Part shown: positions 7,916 to 18,734 of the stretch, one piece after another | How positions within the stretch are numbered: the stretch's first letter is position 1 | Layout of the letters: each line of letters opens with the position of its first letter | Notes under the pieces: model-generated | Seen by the model: only the letters and a program-made list of their open reading frames with translations | Databases searched by the model: none | Told to the model about the DNA's origin: nothing | From: Acidobacteriota bacterium | GTDB lineage: Bacteria; Acidobacteriota; Terriglobia; Terriglobales; Acidobacteriaceae | Assembly (NCBI GenBank): GCA_013289795.1 | Contig: JABCZH010000005.1 | Coordinates: 1-64,000, forward strand | Length of the DNA stretch: 64,000 bases | Reading direction: 5' to 3' | Position numbers and translations under genes: made by a program

Positions 7916-8043
7916 TCGTTTTCTGCCAACGGACCTCCCACCTCACCCGACTTTTCAACAACAATTGTGAATAACCTTGTGAAAGCACGCTCGTCGTGCA
8001 AGCTTGATGAGGGCTTGACCGCTTTGCACACAAACAGATTCAG

Positions 8044-9711
8044 TCACCTCTTCTTGCCTTGTTGTAGTAGCCCGAAAACCGCCACCCCATTCTGCGTTCC
8101 CACATAGACTTTGCCATTCACGATCATGGGTGTGCCAAAGTGGCTGGCCGATCCGAACTGATCGCGCCCGTTCGGCGCTTGCCCGGAGTTGTACAACTCC
8201 TGCGCTACCGAGTTGGCATTGTAAGCGTGCAGCACATCGTTGGGATCGCTGTGCTCGATGGCCCACACGATACCGTTCCGCGATCCATTGGCCGAGACAC
8301 TCGGCGTGCTTCCCGGATAGGTAAAGCTGGCTGCGCTCTTGGCCACGGGAGCGGTCGAGAGCCTGGCGTTCCTGAAACTGAACTGCAGCAGGTTGTTGCC
8401 TTGCGGTCCGTAGTAAACATTCCCTTTGAAGAAGGCCGGCATGCCCCAAACCCCCCCGGCGAGCACATTGTCCAGTTCCTGGTAAATCGCATTGTCGTTT
8501 TGCGGATTGAACTTCCCCATGTTGTCACGGTTCACAACGTAAATATTCTGGTCTTTGCCGGCACCGATGGCCAGATAACGCGTCTTACCCCGCGAGTCTT
8601 TCATCGGCGGCAGCAACATCGTCCCGCCCGATCCCAGGTCTTCGTCTGCATTCGATTCCTGCACCGTGTTGTACGCGTTGAAATAATCCGCCACGGCGAG
8701 CGTTCCGTTGCTCGTCGAAATCTTCACGAAAGCGTTGCCGAAATCCCCGTTCACCGGGAACCCTTGCGCGTTTAGTTCGGTATCGAAGGTGCCGTTGGCG
8801 TCCAGCAAATAAAGAAATTTTCCGTCGGATGCAATGCCCGCACCCGCCTGCCAGATAGCGCCTTCGCTCCCGTTCGGAGTCAAATTGAGCACCCCGGTCT
8901 GCAGTCCGGTGTGCGCGTCATACGCGATTACCCAGCCCGTGTAGGGACGCTGATCGCAGTGCGAAGTCCAAGCGGTGTAGAGAACCCCATCGAGAAGCAG
9001 CAACCCCTGTCTTTCCGCATACTGTCCCGGATCAAAGATCACATACCCGCCCTGGCTGTTGTCGCCGGTACCCGGATATTTCGCCGTTACGGTGATTGGA
9101 GATCCAGGTTGTTCCGTGCCTGTAGCCACATCCAGCGCGTGGATGCGCTGAAAATAGCTGGAACCCTTTTTGCTCATCGCCACCACATACATAATTCCGT
9201 GCGGACCGATATGGCGATCAATCACGGGAGTGGAGGTGATTCCGATGACGGGGCTGATTTGCCCGCAACCGTGCGTGTCTGAGGGCGTTTCTCCCGCGCC
9301 CAGCACCGACACTTGCCACAACAACGTGCCCTGGTCGGCGTCGAAGGCATACACGCTGTCGTTCTCCGTCACCACATAAACCACGTCGTGAGTTCCCTTG
9401 CCGGGGATAGCCACTCCCGACAAGTACAAGGGCTCGGCATCAATCACGTTATCCACCGGAAGCGTGAACAGCTTCCCGAAGTTCGTCGAATTTACGTTGC
9501 TTTGGGTAAGCAAAGTCTCCGCGAGATTCTGTCCGGTTCGGTAGATGTCATTGTGGTAGGTCACAACATCGGTGGCGAAACTCAGCCCTGCGGCGCAGAT
9601 CACAAACAAAACCAAAGAGGGAAGCCGGGTTGGAAAATGCCAACCGGTGGCTCGTTGCCATTTGCTCATGCCCGTACCAAGAGAATGCTTCTTGCCTAGC
9701 GAGGATGCCAT
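8044..9711 (-). CDS. Secreted PQQ-type beta-propeller protein
   Basis: About 555 residues. After an N-terminal hydrophobic export segment (PSLVLFVICAAGLSFA) come repeated propeller blades of the PQQ/BamB type: VVYVVTENDSVYAFDADQGTLLW, GIMYVVAMSKKG, IHALDVATGTE, VIAYDAHTGL, LLDANGTFD, YLAIGAGKDQNIYVVNRDN. The last blade is GTPMIVNGKVYVGTQNGVAVFGLL. No catalytic residues can be named, and many such acidobacterial proteins are annotated only as pyrrolo-quinoline quinone repeat proteins. The start is set at the ATG six bases after GGAGG. A related protein is encoded at about 53.8 kb. Confidence 0.82.
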   Translation of the reverse strand: MASSLGKKHSLGTGMSKWQRATGWHFPTRLPSLVLFVICAAGLSFATDVVTYHNDIYRTGQNLAETLLTQSNVNSTNFGKLFTLPVDNVIDAEPLYLSGVAIPGKGTHDVVYVVTENDSVYAFDADQGTLLWQVSVLGAGETPSDTHGCGQISPVIGITSTPVIDRHIGPHGIMYVVAMSKKGSSYFQRIHALDVATGTEQPGSPITVTAKYPGTGDNSQGGYVIFDPGQYAERQGLLLLDGVLYTAWTSHCDQRPYTGWVIAYDAHTGLQTGVLNLTPNGSEGAIWQAGAGIASDGKFLYLLDANGTFDTELNAQGFPVNGDFGNAFVKISTSNGTLAVADYFNAYNTVQESNADEDLGSGGTMLLPPMKDSRGKTRYLAIGAGKDQNIYVVNRDNMGKFNPQNDNAIYQELDNVLAGGVWGMPAFFKGNVYYGPQGNNLLQFSFRNARLSTAPVAKSAASFTYPGSTPSVSANGSRNGIVWAIEHSDPNDVLHAYNANSVAQELYNSGQAPNGRDQFGSASHFGTPMIVNGKVYVGTQNGVAVFGLLQQGKKR

Positions 9712-10036
9712 TGAAGCCTCCGGAATGCGGTTCGATCCAATTTTCGACCCCTTGGATGGCGCAGATGAACAAAAATTTGCCAGCCTTACTGGCGTGGGGA
9801 CCAAGAGGATCCCAAGACGGGTGGCAAGCCTGCCGCTATTCTAGCACTTGCCCCACACGCTTTTTGGCTCTGCAGAGAGCTCACCGGGCGGCTTGCCGCT
9901 GCGGACACCAATCCGCAAGACCCTCTATAATTTGCCATCCTGTATGTGAGTTATCCATTTCGCTTTTCTGATGTCCAAGAGATCTGCTCTCACTGTGCTC
10001 ACCCAGCGGAGAGCAGGAACAACTTGTAGATAAACT

Positions 10037-11449
10037 ATGGATTCGGTTCCCGCCATCGCGTCTCCACCCAGCCTCTGGGCTTCTCTCCGCGAAGCCATCC
10101 GTGGTTCCCACCAGGATTACACCCAGGGCAGCTTGAACCGCGCCATCCTCCTGCTCGCCGTGCCCATGGTGCTGGAGATGGTTCTGGAATCCCTCTTCGC
10201 CGTGGTTGACGTCTTCTGGGTAGGACGCCTCGGAGCCAATGCGGTTGCCACCGTCGGCCTCACCGAATCTCTGCTTAGTCTGGTCTTCGCCGTTAGCATT
10301 GGACTGGGCATGTCCACTACCGCCATGGTGGCACGTCGCATCGGTGAAAAAGATCCTGAAGGAGCCGCCGTGGCCGCTGTTCAGGCCGTAGTGCTTGGCC
10401 TGTTGGTTTCCCTCGCCATCGGCATTCCATGTTGGATTTGGGCAGCTCGCTTGCTCAGCCTGATGGGCGCATCCCCCGAAATCATCTCGCTCGGGAGCGG
10501 CTATGCACGCATCGCGCTCGGAGGCAGTGGCGCCGTCTTGCTGCTGTTTCTCAACAATGCCATCTTTCGCGGCGCCGGCGACGCCGCCATCGCTATGCGC
10601 CTGCTGTGGGTCTCGAACATCATTAACCTGATTCTCGATCCCTGCCTCATTTTCGGGCTGGGGCCGTTCCCCCGCCTCGGTGTCACCGGAGCAGCCCTTG
10701 CCACCTTCACGGGACGCAGCATCGGCGTCGGGTATCAGTTCTACCGCCTGCTGCGCGGCACCGAGCGCCTGCGCATTCTCCGCCGCCATCTTCGCGTGAA
10801 CCTGACCATTCTGTTCCGCCTGCTGCGGGTCTCGCTCACCGGCATTCTCCAGTTCGTGATCGCCCACACCAGTTGGATCGGGTTGGTGCGCATTATCAGC
10901 GTTTTCGGCTCCGCCGCCCTCGCCGGCTACACTATCGCCATCCGGATTATAGTTTTCGCGCTCCTGCCTTCGTGGGGATTGAGCAACGCAGCCGCCACCT
11001 TGGTCGGCCAGAATCTCGGAGCCAGGAACCCCGAGCGCGCCGAGCGCGCGGTCTGGCACACCGGACTCTACAACATGATTTTCCTTGGCACCATCGGAGT
11101 GTTCTTTGCGTTCTTCGCCGAACCCATCGTACGGCTCTTTACCCACGACCCCGCCGTCGTTCCTTTAGGTGCCTCTTGTCTGCGCATCGTCAGTTACGGC
11201 AACATCGGCTACGCCTACGCTTTCGTAATGATGCAGGCCTTCAACGGCGCGGGCGACACCGTCACTCCCACCATCGTGAATTTCTTCGGCTTCTGGCTGC
11301 TGGAAATCCCCCTCGCCTACTGGCTCGCCATCCCACTCGGTTTCCGCTCCAACGGTGTGTTCTGGTCCATCGTGATTGCCGAAGGCTCCATCGCTGCTGC
11401 CAGCGCCATCCTGTTCAAGCGCGGCCGCTGGAAGACCCAGAAGATCTAG
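10037..11449 (+). CDS. MATE family multidrug/Na+(H+) antiporter
   Basis: A 470-residue inner-membrane protein with about 12 hydrophobic helices in two halves. The first half begins SLNRAILLLAVPMVLEMVLESLFAVVD, with VFWVGRLGANAVATVGL, typical of MATE proteins. The second half repeats this with ILQFVIAHTSWIGLVRI, ATLVGQNLGARNPERAERAV and AFNGAGDTVTPT. Family members export cationic drugs or metabolites using Na+ or H+ gradients; the substrate here is unknown. The gene stands alone; a long minus-strand open frame over it (9881-11146) is a shadow. Confidence 0.92.
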   Translation: MDSVPAIASPPSLWASLREAIRGSHQDYTQGSLNRAILLLAVPMVLEMVLESLFAVVDVFWVGRLGANAVATVGLTESLLSLVFAVSIGLGMSTTAMVARRIGEKDPEGAAVAAVQAVVLGLLVSLAIGIPCWIWAARLLSLMGASPEIISLGSGYARIALGGSGAVLLLFLNNAIFRGAGDAAIAMRLLWVSNIINLILDPCLIFGLGPFPRLGVTGAALATFTGRSIGVGYQFYRLLRGTERLRILRRHLRVNLTILFRLLRVSLTGILQFVIAHTSWIGLVRIISVFGSAALAGYTIAIRIIVFALLPSWGLSNAAATLVGQNLGARNPERAERAVWHTGLYNMIFLGTIGVFFAFFAEPIVRLFTHDPAVVPLGASCLRIVSYGNIGYAYAFVMMQAFNGAGDTVTPTIVNFFGFWLLEIPLAYWLAIPLGFRSNGVFWSIVIAEGSIAAASAILFKRGRWKTQKI

Positions 11450-11534
11450 CTGCGGGCGATCGCGTGGTGAGGCTTGACTTCTGCTACCCCCTCTGACAAG
11501 ATGCGAGGCACTTCATCCAGAGGCACAGAGCCTT

Positions 11535-11621
11535 ATGGTCAATGATCCCGTCTCGGCGCCGTACACCCTGGAGCAGGTCGCCTGCCTGGTGGATTCTGGC
11601 AAGCTCGAATCAGGTCTGTGA
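11535..11621 (+). CDS. Very short ORF or gene remnant
   Basis: A 28-codon frame (MVNDPVSAPYTLEQVACLV, then DSGKLESGL) in the gap between the MATE gene and the Oar-like gene. YTLEQVxxLVDSGKL resembles the start of a longer helical domain, so this is probably a truncated gene rather than a functional peptide. No clear ribosome binding site. Confidence 0.2.
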   Translation: MVNDPVSAPYTLEQVACLVDSGKLESGL

Positions 11622-11714
11622 TCTCCTGAATCCTCCACGCCTCCTGAGGCGGATGCTCAGCAGCACCAGCCATTCCGCTTTTCAATAATCGTGGCGAACA
11701 CTTGGAGCCTCCCC

Positions 11715-14700
11715 ATGAAACTGTTGAAGGTTGCGCAGTTCTCCATCACTCTCTTGCTGATCCCGGCACTTTCCTTCGCCCAGGACGCCACCGGAAGAAT
11801 CGCAGGCACTATTACCGACCCCAGCGGAGCCGTGATCACCGGAGTTCAAGTGATTGTCACCAACACCGCCACGCAGGTGAGCCGGAAAGCGTCCACCAAC
11901 CAGGACGGCTACTATCAAGTGCTCGCGTTGCCCATCGGCAACTACAAGGTCTCCGCGGAACACGACGGCTTCCGCACGGTCGTCAGTAGTGAATACAAAC
12001 TGCTTATCAACCAAGCCTTGCGCGTCGATATCAAAATGGAAGTCGGCGCTGCCAGTCAGACGGTGGAAGTAGGGGCGCAGGCCGCGCCCGTGGAAACCAT
12101 AAACGCGACTCTAGGCCAATCGGTGACCGGTCGCACTCTCACCAATATGCCGCTCAACGGCCGCGACACCCTCGATCTGGCCCTGCTGCAGCCGGGCGTC
12201 ACTGAGAGCAACGACGACAACGGCGGAGCCGGCAACTTCAGCATCGCCGGCGGTCGCACCGATTCCGTTACCTTCCTGCTCGATGGCGGCCAAAACAACG
12301 ATCTGTTAGACAACAGCAACCTTCTTGATCCGAACCCTGATGCCATTGCTGAGTTTCGCCTCCTGACCAGCAACTACACCGCCGAGTACGGCCGCAACGG
12401 CGGGGGCATCATCAGCGTGGTGACGAAGTCAGGAACCAATCAGTTACACGGAAGCCTGTTCGAGTTTTTCCGCAATCGCGTGCTCGACGCCAATGACTTC
12501 TTCAATATCCAGCAGGGACTTCCGCGTCTGGATCTAAAACGCAACCAGTACGGCGCCACCCTCGGCGGGCCCATCGTCAAGGACAAAATCTTCTTCTTCC
12601 TCGCCTACCAGGGACAACGGCAGGTGCAAGCTGTCCCCGACGTTGACGCCCCCGTATTGACACCTTTGGAATTGCAGGGAAACTTTTCCCAGTCGGGACC
12701 GAACGGCGGACCGGATCCGGGTGTTGTAACATTTCTGCAAAATAATTCCTTTTTTCAACCGAGCGCCGCCCTCCAGAATCAGGCCATCATCGCGCCCAGC
12801 CGGATCAACAGCGTTGCCCAGGCCTATATCAAAGCGGGCTTTGTCCCCAGTGCCCCCGGCGGTCTGCTTTCCACCACCTTGAGCGAATTCAGCAATGCCG
12901 ACGAATTAACCATCAAGTTTGATTTCGATCTCAGTGCCAAAGACAAAATTGCTGCCACCATAGGTCTGAACCGCACGCCCTCCTCCAGCCCGTTTCCTTT
13001 CGCCAGCGTGCCCGGTTTCCCCAGCCTCACTGTGGCCAATTATTACTACACCAATATTGGCTATACCCGGGTCTTTTCGCCGACTCTTCTCAACGAATTC
13101 CACTTTGTGAGCCATCGCAGCAATTTCGTGCAAGATATTCCGGGAAAACAATTGCCCTCGCCTTCGACGCTGGGAATCGGCATTACTCCGGATGCCACTA
13201 CCGGCCCAACCAACCTGTTCTTCGACACCGGGCTCTTAATCGGAAACAGTGAGAATGGTCCCACCCGCTTCATCGAAAACACTTTCTCCTGGACCGACTC
13301 CGTCTCCTGGACGCGCGGCAAACACAATTGGAAGTTCGGCGGCGGCTTCACCCCTTATCAGGAAAATCTCGCCTTCGACTTCATTATTAACGGTGAATTT
13401 GACTTTGACACCGGCACTTCTACGGCTAGTGGAAACCCGTACGCCGATTTCCTACTCGGCGTCCCCGATTCCTACTTCCAGGGCGGCAAGGCCCCTTCCA
13501 ATATCCGTCAAAAAAACACGTACGTTTTTGCCCAGGACGAATGGCGCGCCCGCAAGAATCTTACGCTTACGCTCGGACTCCGCTACGAATACAGCACTCC
13601 CAAGAGCGACACTGAGGGCCGCACGTTCTCCATCATTCCCGGGGAGCAATCTCACCGCTTTGTGAATGCTCCGGTGGGCTTGGTCTTTCCCGGGGACCGC
13701 GGCGCTCCTAAGGGCGTCAACTTTCCGGTCAAGACCAATTTTGCCCCTCGCTTTGGCTTTGCCTGGGACCCCACCGGCTCCGGCAAGACCAGTCTTCGCG
13801 GCGGTTTCGGCGTTTTCTATGACATCCTGAAAGCCGAAGACAATTTCCAGTTCAACGGCCAGGCTCCCTTCGTCAGTACTGCCGGTTTGTTCTTCACCTC
13901 CCCGGATAACTTGCCCAGCTGTGTTCCGGTTTCTCCCTCCACCATATGTCCCGTTACCGCGCCGGTGCCCTACATGAGTCAGCCCTTCGCCAACGCCTGC
14001 AATTTTGACTCGAACGGGAACTGCACAAGTCTGGGAGTGACTAATTCCTTCCCTTCGAAGCCGCCCTCTTCCGGTGTGTCCTTCGCGCCGTTCGTGCCCA
14101 TCACCTACAACGGTTTCGTCTATTTCGTGGACCCACATCTGCGCACACCTTACGTTTACCAGTACAACCTGAGTTTGCAGCAAAACATTTTCGGCGACAT
14201 AGTCCTCGAGACCAATTATGTGGGCAGTTCATCCCACGGCCTCACTTCGCTCAAAGATATCAATCCCATGATCTTGGGGACGACCACTCGCGTCCTTAAC
14301 CAGACGCCTGGCAATGCCACTTGCGGAACCACCGCCGGAATCCCCTGCTTCGGTCAAATTCCAGAATTCCAGAACGTCTCCAACGCCAACTACAACGCTC
14401 TCGAGGCCAGCCTCACGCGACAACCGAAAAACTCGCCCATCGGCACCGTGTATTTCACTCTTGCCTACACCTACTCCCACAATCTGGACAACGCCTCCGG
14501 GTTCCGCCAGCGCAACGCCTTTGTGCCAACGTACAGCCCCGACCTTTTCTACGCTTCCAGCGATAGTGACGTTCGCAACCGCATAACGTTCAGCGGCGGA
14601 TGGGATTTGCCTTTCGACCGCGCCTGGACCGGAGGCCCCAAACGCCTGACCAAAGGCTGGAGCCTCTATCCCATCGTGACTTGGCGGAGCGGATTTCCCT

Positions 14701-15308
14701 TCGATATTTCAGCATCCTTGCCTAGCATTTACGATCCCACCAATCCGGGAACTTCTGGAGCCGGAGATCCCTATATGAGCAACGCTGCCGTGGTCGGGCC
14801 GCTTACTATCTTTAATCCCGACCATCAGCGCACCATCAACGAAATCACCTACGGGACCAACCCTGCGACCGGAGGATGCCAGATCAGCTACACTCCAGTC
14901 AGCGGTAACTTCTACTTTGATCCGAACAGTTTTTCTAACGTGCCGCTCGAAAACAGCAACTACTTCGACGGCGGACCCGCCAACGCCAATCCCTGTTTCC
15001 CGCAGCTCGATCCCGTGCACAACCCCGGCGACCGGACTTACGGTCTGCACCGCAACACCCTGCGTGGCCCACACCTGACTAATATGGATCTCGCGTTGGC
15101 CAAGACCACCGCCATCACCGAGCGCGTTAGCCTGGAATTTCGCGTGGAGTATTTCAATGTTCTCAATCACCCTGAGTTCGCGCAACCCACGTTTGTCGAC
15201 AACGCGACCAACATCAACAGCCCCGTGTTCGGACAGATCACGAGCACCGGTACTTTCCGCGGCGCTACGCCGCGCATCGGCCAGCTCGCAGCCAGGATAA
15301 CGTTTTGA
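11715..15308 (+). CDS. Oar-like TonB-dependent outer-membrane transporter, CarboxypepD_reg domain
   Basis: A protein of nearly 1200 residues: signal peptide ([22 protein letters not shown]), a carboxypeptidase-regulatory-like Ig fold ([20 protein letters not shown] to about residue 105), a plug domain ([53 protein letters not shown]), then a long beta-barrel with alternating aromatic strands ending in Phe (RITF). This is the standard acidobacterial substitute for SusC/Oar transporters. No SusD partner is seen. GGAG precedes the ATG, so the frame's earlier TTG start was not used. The substrate is unknown. The serine hydrolase gene overlaps or directly follows its stop. Confidence 0.92.
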   Translation: MKLLKVAQFSITLLLIPALSFAQDATGRIAGTITDPSGAVITGVQVIVTNTATQVSRKASTNQDGYYQVLALPIGNYKVSAEHDGFRTVVSSEYKLLINQALRVDIKMEVGAASQTVEVGAQAAPVETINATLGQSVTGRTLTNMPLNGRDTLDLALLQPGVTESNDDNGGAGNFSIAGGRTDSVTFLLDGGQNNDLLDNSNLLDPNPDAIAEFRLLTSNYTAEYGRNGGGIISVVTKSGTNQLHGSLFEFFRNRVLDANDFFNIQQGLPRLDLKRNQYGATLGGPIVKDKIFFFLAYQGQRQVQAVPDVDAPVLTPLELQGNFSQSGPNGGPDPGVVTFLQNNSFFQPSAALQNQAIIAPSRINSVAQAYIKAGFVPSAPGGLLSTTLSEFSNADELTIKFDFDLSAKDKIAATIGLNRTPSSSPFPFASVPGFPSLTVANYYYTNIGYTRVFSPTLLNEFHFVSHRSNFVQDIPGKQLPSPSTLGIGITPDATTGPTNLFFDTGLLIGNSENGPTRFIENTFSWTDSVSWTRGKHNWKFGGGFTPYQENLAFDFIINGEFDFDTGTSTASGNPYADFLLGVPDSYFQGGKAPSNIRQKNTYVFAQDEWRARKNLTLTLGLRYEYSTPKSDTEGRTFSIIPGEQSHRFVNAPVGLVFPGDRGAPKGVNFPVKTNFAPRFGFAWDPTGSGKTSLRGGFGVFYDILKAEDNFQFNGQAPFVSTAGLFFTSPDNLPSCVPVSPSTICPVTAPVPYMSQPFANACNFDSNGNCTSLGVTNSFPSKPPSSGVSFAPFVPITYNGFVYFVDPHLRTPYVYQYNLSLQQNIFGDIVLETNYVGSSSHGLTSLKDINPMILGTTTRVLNQTPGNATCGTTAGIPCFGQIPEFQNVSNANYNALEASLTRQPKNSPIGTVYFTLAYTYSHNLDNASGFRQRNAFVPTYSPDLFYASSDSDVRNRITFSGGWDLPFDRAWTGGPKRLTKGWSLYPIVTWRSGFPFDISASLPSIYDPTNPGTSGAGDPYMSNAAVVGPLTIFNPDHQRTINEITYGTNPATGGCQISYTPVSGNFYFDPNSFSNVPLENSNYFDGGPANANPCFPQLDPVHNPGDRTYGLHRNTLRGPHLTNMDLALAKTTAITERVSLEFRVEYFNVLNHPEFAQPTFVDNATNINSPVFGQITSTGTFRGATPRIGQLAARITF

Positions 15309-15364
15309 GCTTCAGACGATGTAGGCGCGAACGTCCCCGCTCGTGCAGCGCAAGTGACCAGCTC

Positions 15365-16420
15365 GTGAAGATTCTCTCTTCACTCGTCGCCCTGCTTCTC
15401 GTCTCCCCCGCCTTCGCCCAAAACTCCGACTCCATCGACGCCTACATCCACTCCGAGATGCAGCGCCAGCGCATCCCCGGTCTGTCTCTGCTGATCGCGC
15501 GCGACGGGAAAATCGTCCGCGCCCAGGGCTACGGCTTCTCAAACGTAGAACTTCAGGTGCCCGTAAAGCCCGAAACCGTCTTTCAGTCCGGGTCAGTAGG
15601 CAAGCAGTTCACCGCGACCGCGGTGATGATGTTGGTGGAAGAAGGCAAGATAAAGCTCGACGATCCCATCACGAAGTATCTGAAAGGCGCTCCTGCAAGC
15701 TGGAATCAAGTGACGATTCGTGAACTCCTCAGCCACACCGCCGGGTTCACCGACTATCCGGAGAAATTCGATTTCCGCAAAGACTGCACCGAAGCCGATC
15801 TGCTCAAGATTGTCGAAGGCATCCCGCTGGCATTCCCGCCGGGTACAAACTATAGCTATGCCAATCTCGGATACTTGACCCTGGGCATTCTCATCCACCA
15901 GGTCACGGGTGAGTTCTACGGAGACTTCCTGCAAGAACGAATCTTCCGGCCCCTAGACATGAACACTACTCGCGTCATGAGCGAAGCCGACATCGTTCCC
16001 AACCGTGCCGCCGGATACCGCTTGGTTAAAGGCGAACTCAAGAATCAGGAGTGGGTTTCGCCCACACTGAACACCACCGCCGATGGCGCACTCTACTTTT
16101 CGATTCTGGATCTGGCGAAATGGGACGCTGCGCTTTACACCGAGAAACTCCTCCACCGCTCCAGCTTCGAACAAATGTGGACTCCCGCGAAACTCCTCAA
16201 CGGTCAGTCTAATCCCGGCAACTATGGTTTCGGTTGGCGTATTGCCAACAAAGACGGCCACCGCGTTCTCGACCACGGCGGCGCCTGGCAGGGGTTCGAA
16301 GTCCACATCTCCCGTTACGTGGACGACAAACTCACGGTTGTTGTCCTTACCAACCTTGCCGACGCCGATCCGGGGGAGATTGCCGATCACGTTGCGAAAA
16401 TGTGCCTCGCCGCGCCGTAA
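15365..16420 (+). CDS. Secreted serine beta-lactamase-like hydrolase
   Basis: Belongs to the class C beta-lactamase/DD-peptidase/esterase (Pfam Beta-lactamase) family. The signal peptide ([18 protein letters not shown]) starts at a GTG; an upstream TTG overlapping the transporter's stop would give a 20-residue Arg-rich extension and was not chosen. The catalytic signatures are SVGK (Ser nucleophile and Lys, in [12 protein letters not shown]), YSYANLGY (Tyr-x-Asn) and DHGGAWQGF near the C terminus (HxG in place of KTG). Likely acts in the periplasm on an ester, amide or D-peptide. The tight linkage to the Oar-like gene suggests co-transcription and processing of an imported ligand, which is inference. 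Confidence 0.88.
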   Translation: MKILSSLVALLLVSPAFAQNSDSIDAYIHSEMQRQRIPGLSLLIARDGKIVRAQGYGFSNVELQVPVKPETVFQSGSVGKQFTATAVMMLVEEGKIKLDDPITKYLKGAPASWNQVTIRELLSHTAGFTDYPEKFDFRKDCTEADLLKIVEGIPLAFPPGTNYSYANLGYLTLGILIHQVTGEFYGDFLQERIFRPLDMNTTRVMSEADIVPNRAAGYRLVKGELKNQEWVSPTLNTTADGALYFSILDLAKWDAALYTEKLLHRSSFEQMWTPAKLLNGQSNPGNYGFGWRIANKDGHRVLDHGGAWQGFEVHISRYVDDKLTVVVLTNLADADPGEIADHVAKMCLAAP

Positions 16421-16469
16421 TCGCCGGACGCAACCTGCCGTGTGTTACCGCTTCTGTCAGGCTCCCGCC

Positions 16470-17852
16470 TCACAGCGAGCGCAGGAAGTTCAACAAGTCC
16501 TGCTGCTCCTGCGGCCGGAGCTTGCTGAACCTGTGAACCACGACGTTGGCTTCGGAGGCGCGGTACTGAATGTTTCCTTCGCTCTCATGTTCATGGATCG
16601 CCCTCACCAGGTTGGAAGCGCGGCCGTCGTGGAGGAAGAAGATTCTCTGTCCCAGTCCCCACAGCGGAGCGGTACGAAACTCGTCGCCTCCAGCTGCCCC
16701 CTGGCTCACGTTATCTGCCAACCCCGGCCCCATATGATGGAGAAGGAGATCGGAAAACACGTTGGCCTGAATATGAGTGAGCGCGGCAACTGACGATCGC
16801 CCGGTGGTGAATGAAGCAGTGTGACACAGCACGCAACCAATTTCCTGAAAAATCTGTCTTCCCCGCGAAGTGGAATCCGTGTCGGGTGCAGGCTTAGGCT
16901 GGTCGAGAAACCGCATGAAGGTGGCGAAGCGAATGATGTCGGCGGGAAGCGCCGTCCCCTGCTGATCGAAGTTGGTGAGGTCCTCTGGGGTACCGTTGAA
17001 CTGGCAGCCCGGAGTTTCATCACGCTCGTTGGGGAACAATTCGTTGGTCACACCCACTTCCACGTTGTAAGCTTCGCCGGCAAACATCTCGAGCGATTTG
17101 TTCTGCGCCTTCCATCCGAAACGCGTGATGGTGGCGTCGTTGCCGCTAGTATTGGTCCGGCCAAAAATCCCCAGGTCACGCTTGCGCTCAAGATCAGAGT
17201 TCATGTTGGCAACAATGTCGCGGTCTGAAATGGACTCGATCAGCCCGCCGCCAAACACCGGGGTCGGGATGCGAAAAATCAAGTTCCCGGCCTCGGCGGC
17301 GGCGCGGAAGTCGGGTTGGGCAATCTTGCAACCAGGAGCATCCGTCCGTCCGGTGATGGTGAACAGGTCGTGAACGCTGCCATCGGGATGGCGTAGGTCG
17401 GTCGTCATCGGGAACCGCGCCTCCCGCACCGGGCCATCGATGGCAATAAAAAAAGGAATGCGGTTGGTTGCCTGCTGGTCGTGCCCGGCGGCAATCTGAG
17501 GGTTCGGCAGGGGGCTGGTGCCGCCTATGGCCGGCTGGGAATGGCATTGACCACAACCCTCTCCGTTGAACCTTGGCCCCAGGCCACCACCAGTGTTAGG
17601 CACACTGCCGGTGACGGACTGGGTCTGCTCAAAATCCGCCTGGCCCGCCGTAAAGAACATCAGTTGTATCGGGGTCAAGCCAGTGATCGGACCACCGGCT
17701 CCGGAGGCGGCGCCGCGCACTCCCGGATCGGTCGCAGCCGCTTGTGTTCCGCCCGGCGTCGTGACGAAGAAGGTGAAAGGCAGCAGGGCCAGAACAAATA
17801 GCAATCTGCGACGGTTGAATCGATGGAAGCGTTTCTTGGTCTCTGCGGACAT
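16470..17852 (-). CDS. DUF1111 dihaem c-type cytochrome (DHOR family)
   Basis: A 460-residue exported protein: a basic N terminus and a hydrophobic segment (LLFVLALLPFTFFVTTPGG), then two haem c sites, CGQCH in the first third and CVLCH near the C terminus. Between them are the DUF1111 hallmarks: LGPRFNGEGCGQCHSQP, RFGWKAQNKSLEMFAGEAYNVE, MGVTNELFP-like spacing and the distal GPGLADNV and FFLHDGRA. The family is related to dihaem peroxidases (MauG/CcpA) and often called thiol oxidoreductase, but the reaction is not settled. GGAGG is five bases before the ATG, in a leader that resembles that of the propeller gene at 9.7 kb. Confidence 0.9.
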   Translation of the reverse strand: MSAETKKRFHRFNRRRLLFVLALLPFTFFVTTPGGTQAAATDPGVRGAASGAGGPITGLTPIQLMFFTAGQADFEQTQSVTGSVPNTGGGLGPRFNGEGCGQCHSQPAIGGTSPLPNPQIAAGHDQQATNRIPFFIAIDGPVREARFPMTTDLRHPDGSVHDLFTITGRTDAPGCKIAQPDFRAAAEAGNLIFRIPTPVFGGGLIESISDRDIVANMNSDLERKRDLGIFGRTNTSGNDATITRFGWKAQNKSLEMFAGEAYNVEVGVTNELFPNERDETPGCQFNGTPEDLTNFDQQGTALPADIIRFATFMRFLDQPKPAPDTDSTSRGRQIFQEIGCVLCHTASFTTGRSSVAALTHIQANVFSDLLLHHMGPGLADNVSQGAAGGDEFRTAPLWGLGQRIFFLHDGRASNLVRAIHEHESEGNIQYRASEANVVVHRFSKLRPQEQQDLLNFLRSL

Positions 17853-18167
17853 GAAGCCTCCGGAATGACGGTGGCGGATTTACTCCGAGCCGAACCACGA
17901 TGGGCCAACGACGTGGAGGATTATAGTCTTCGATGGGGACGGCGATAGGTGCCAGAAGGGCATGCAGTAATCACATGGTCCGGTCGACAAAACCAGTAAC
18001 CTAACCCTGTCCGAGTGGTCATCGTCTTGGAGGGCTAACTACCCGCTTCGAAAAACCAGATCGCCCGGTCGAGCGGTCCGCGAAGACCGGCGCAAGAAAA
18101 AACCCACGGCGCGAAAGCCGTGGGTTCGAGTGTCAGACCAAACCAACCCCGAAGGAGCAAGAGGAAA
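17853..18167. other. Gap without genes between the dihaem gene and a small gene
   Basis: No protein-coding frame is credible. Apart from the terminator at its right end I see nothing conserved. The left part should contain the promoter of the minus-strand dihaem gene, but no clear -35/-10 pair stands out. Confidence 0.4.
18101..18126 (-). terminator. Rho-independent terminator of the small gene
   Basis: A perfect 10-bp stem (AACCCACGGC) with a six-base loop, followed on the minus strand by a run of T (TTTTTTCTTG), about 40 bases after the stop codon of the small minus-strand gene. Confidence 0.8.
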
Positions 18168-18383
18168 CTAGCTCTTGTAGAACTCGTATCCGCGAAACGT
18201 CAGCCGGACCACTCCGCGCATCTGTTCTTCCAGGTAGCCCTGATTTCTCATCTCGGCTACCGCCATGCGCGCCAACGAGGAGTCCACCACGGGTTTGGGC
18301 AAAGTCACAAACTGACGCGGATCCTCTTCATAAGAGTGTGCGAGCGATACCAGGAGGCTGCTGGGAACCATTTCCTGATGCAT
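18168..18383 (-). CDS. Small protein of unknown function
   Basis: 71 residues from an ATG (MHQEMVPSS) preceded by AAAGGAGAG; a longer frame starts nine codons earlier but lacks a spaced ribosome site. The C-terminal half (SLARMAVAEMRNQGYLEEQM, VVRLTFRGYEFYKS) has the look of a small winged-helix wing region, so DNA binding is possible but unproven. It has its own terminator and is monocistronic. Confidence 0.65.
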   Translation of the reverse strand: MHQEMVPSSLLVSLAHSYEEDPRQFVTLPKPVVDSSLARMAVAEMRNQGYLEEQMRGVVRLTFRGYEFYKS

Positions 18384-18410
18384 ACATCTCTCCTTTTGCC
18401 GACGTCTCAT

Positions 18411-18734
18411 ACTATTGCGCCCCCCCTTCGTGCGGAATGGCCCACCTGTGCCTCCGAATGGCCCCTTGGTAACATCTGCAACTAGCTGTAAATAAGATAG
18501 TTATCAATGAATGCCCACCCGGACCGCCTCGATCCTGCACTTCCATCAGGCTGAAAACAAAGCCTGCCCTTCCGGAACTTTGCCGGCCATGGCGAATCTC
18601 TTCAATATGGCGTCAAATCACCAAAATAGGATCGCAAATTCTTCAGACCGCATGGATTCTTCCCGGCATCAATAGTACGATGTCGTTCCACTTCATCTCA
18701 GGTCGCTAAGGCGTAACCCTATGGGGAGTGATTT
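18411..18734. other. Divergent intergenic region upstream of egtB
   Basis: No gene. It must carry the promoters of the small minus-strand gene and of egtB. The AT-rich patch near 18485-18515 (GTAAATAAGATAGTTATCAA) is the best place for the minus-strand promoter (TTGATA on that strand). No terminator or repeat was seen, and no clear ribosome binding site precedes egtB. Confidence 0.35.

Noticed and set aside
9881-11146. A 421-codon minus-strand open frame
   Set aside because: It is the antisense of the MATE transporter gene; the product is low-complexity (Gly, Glu, His-rich) with no domain.
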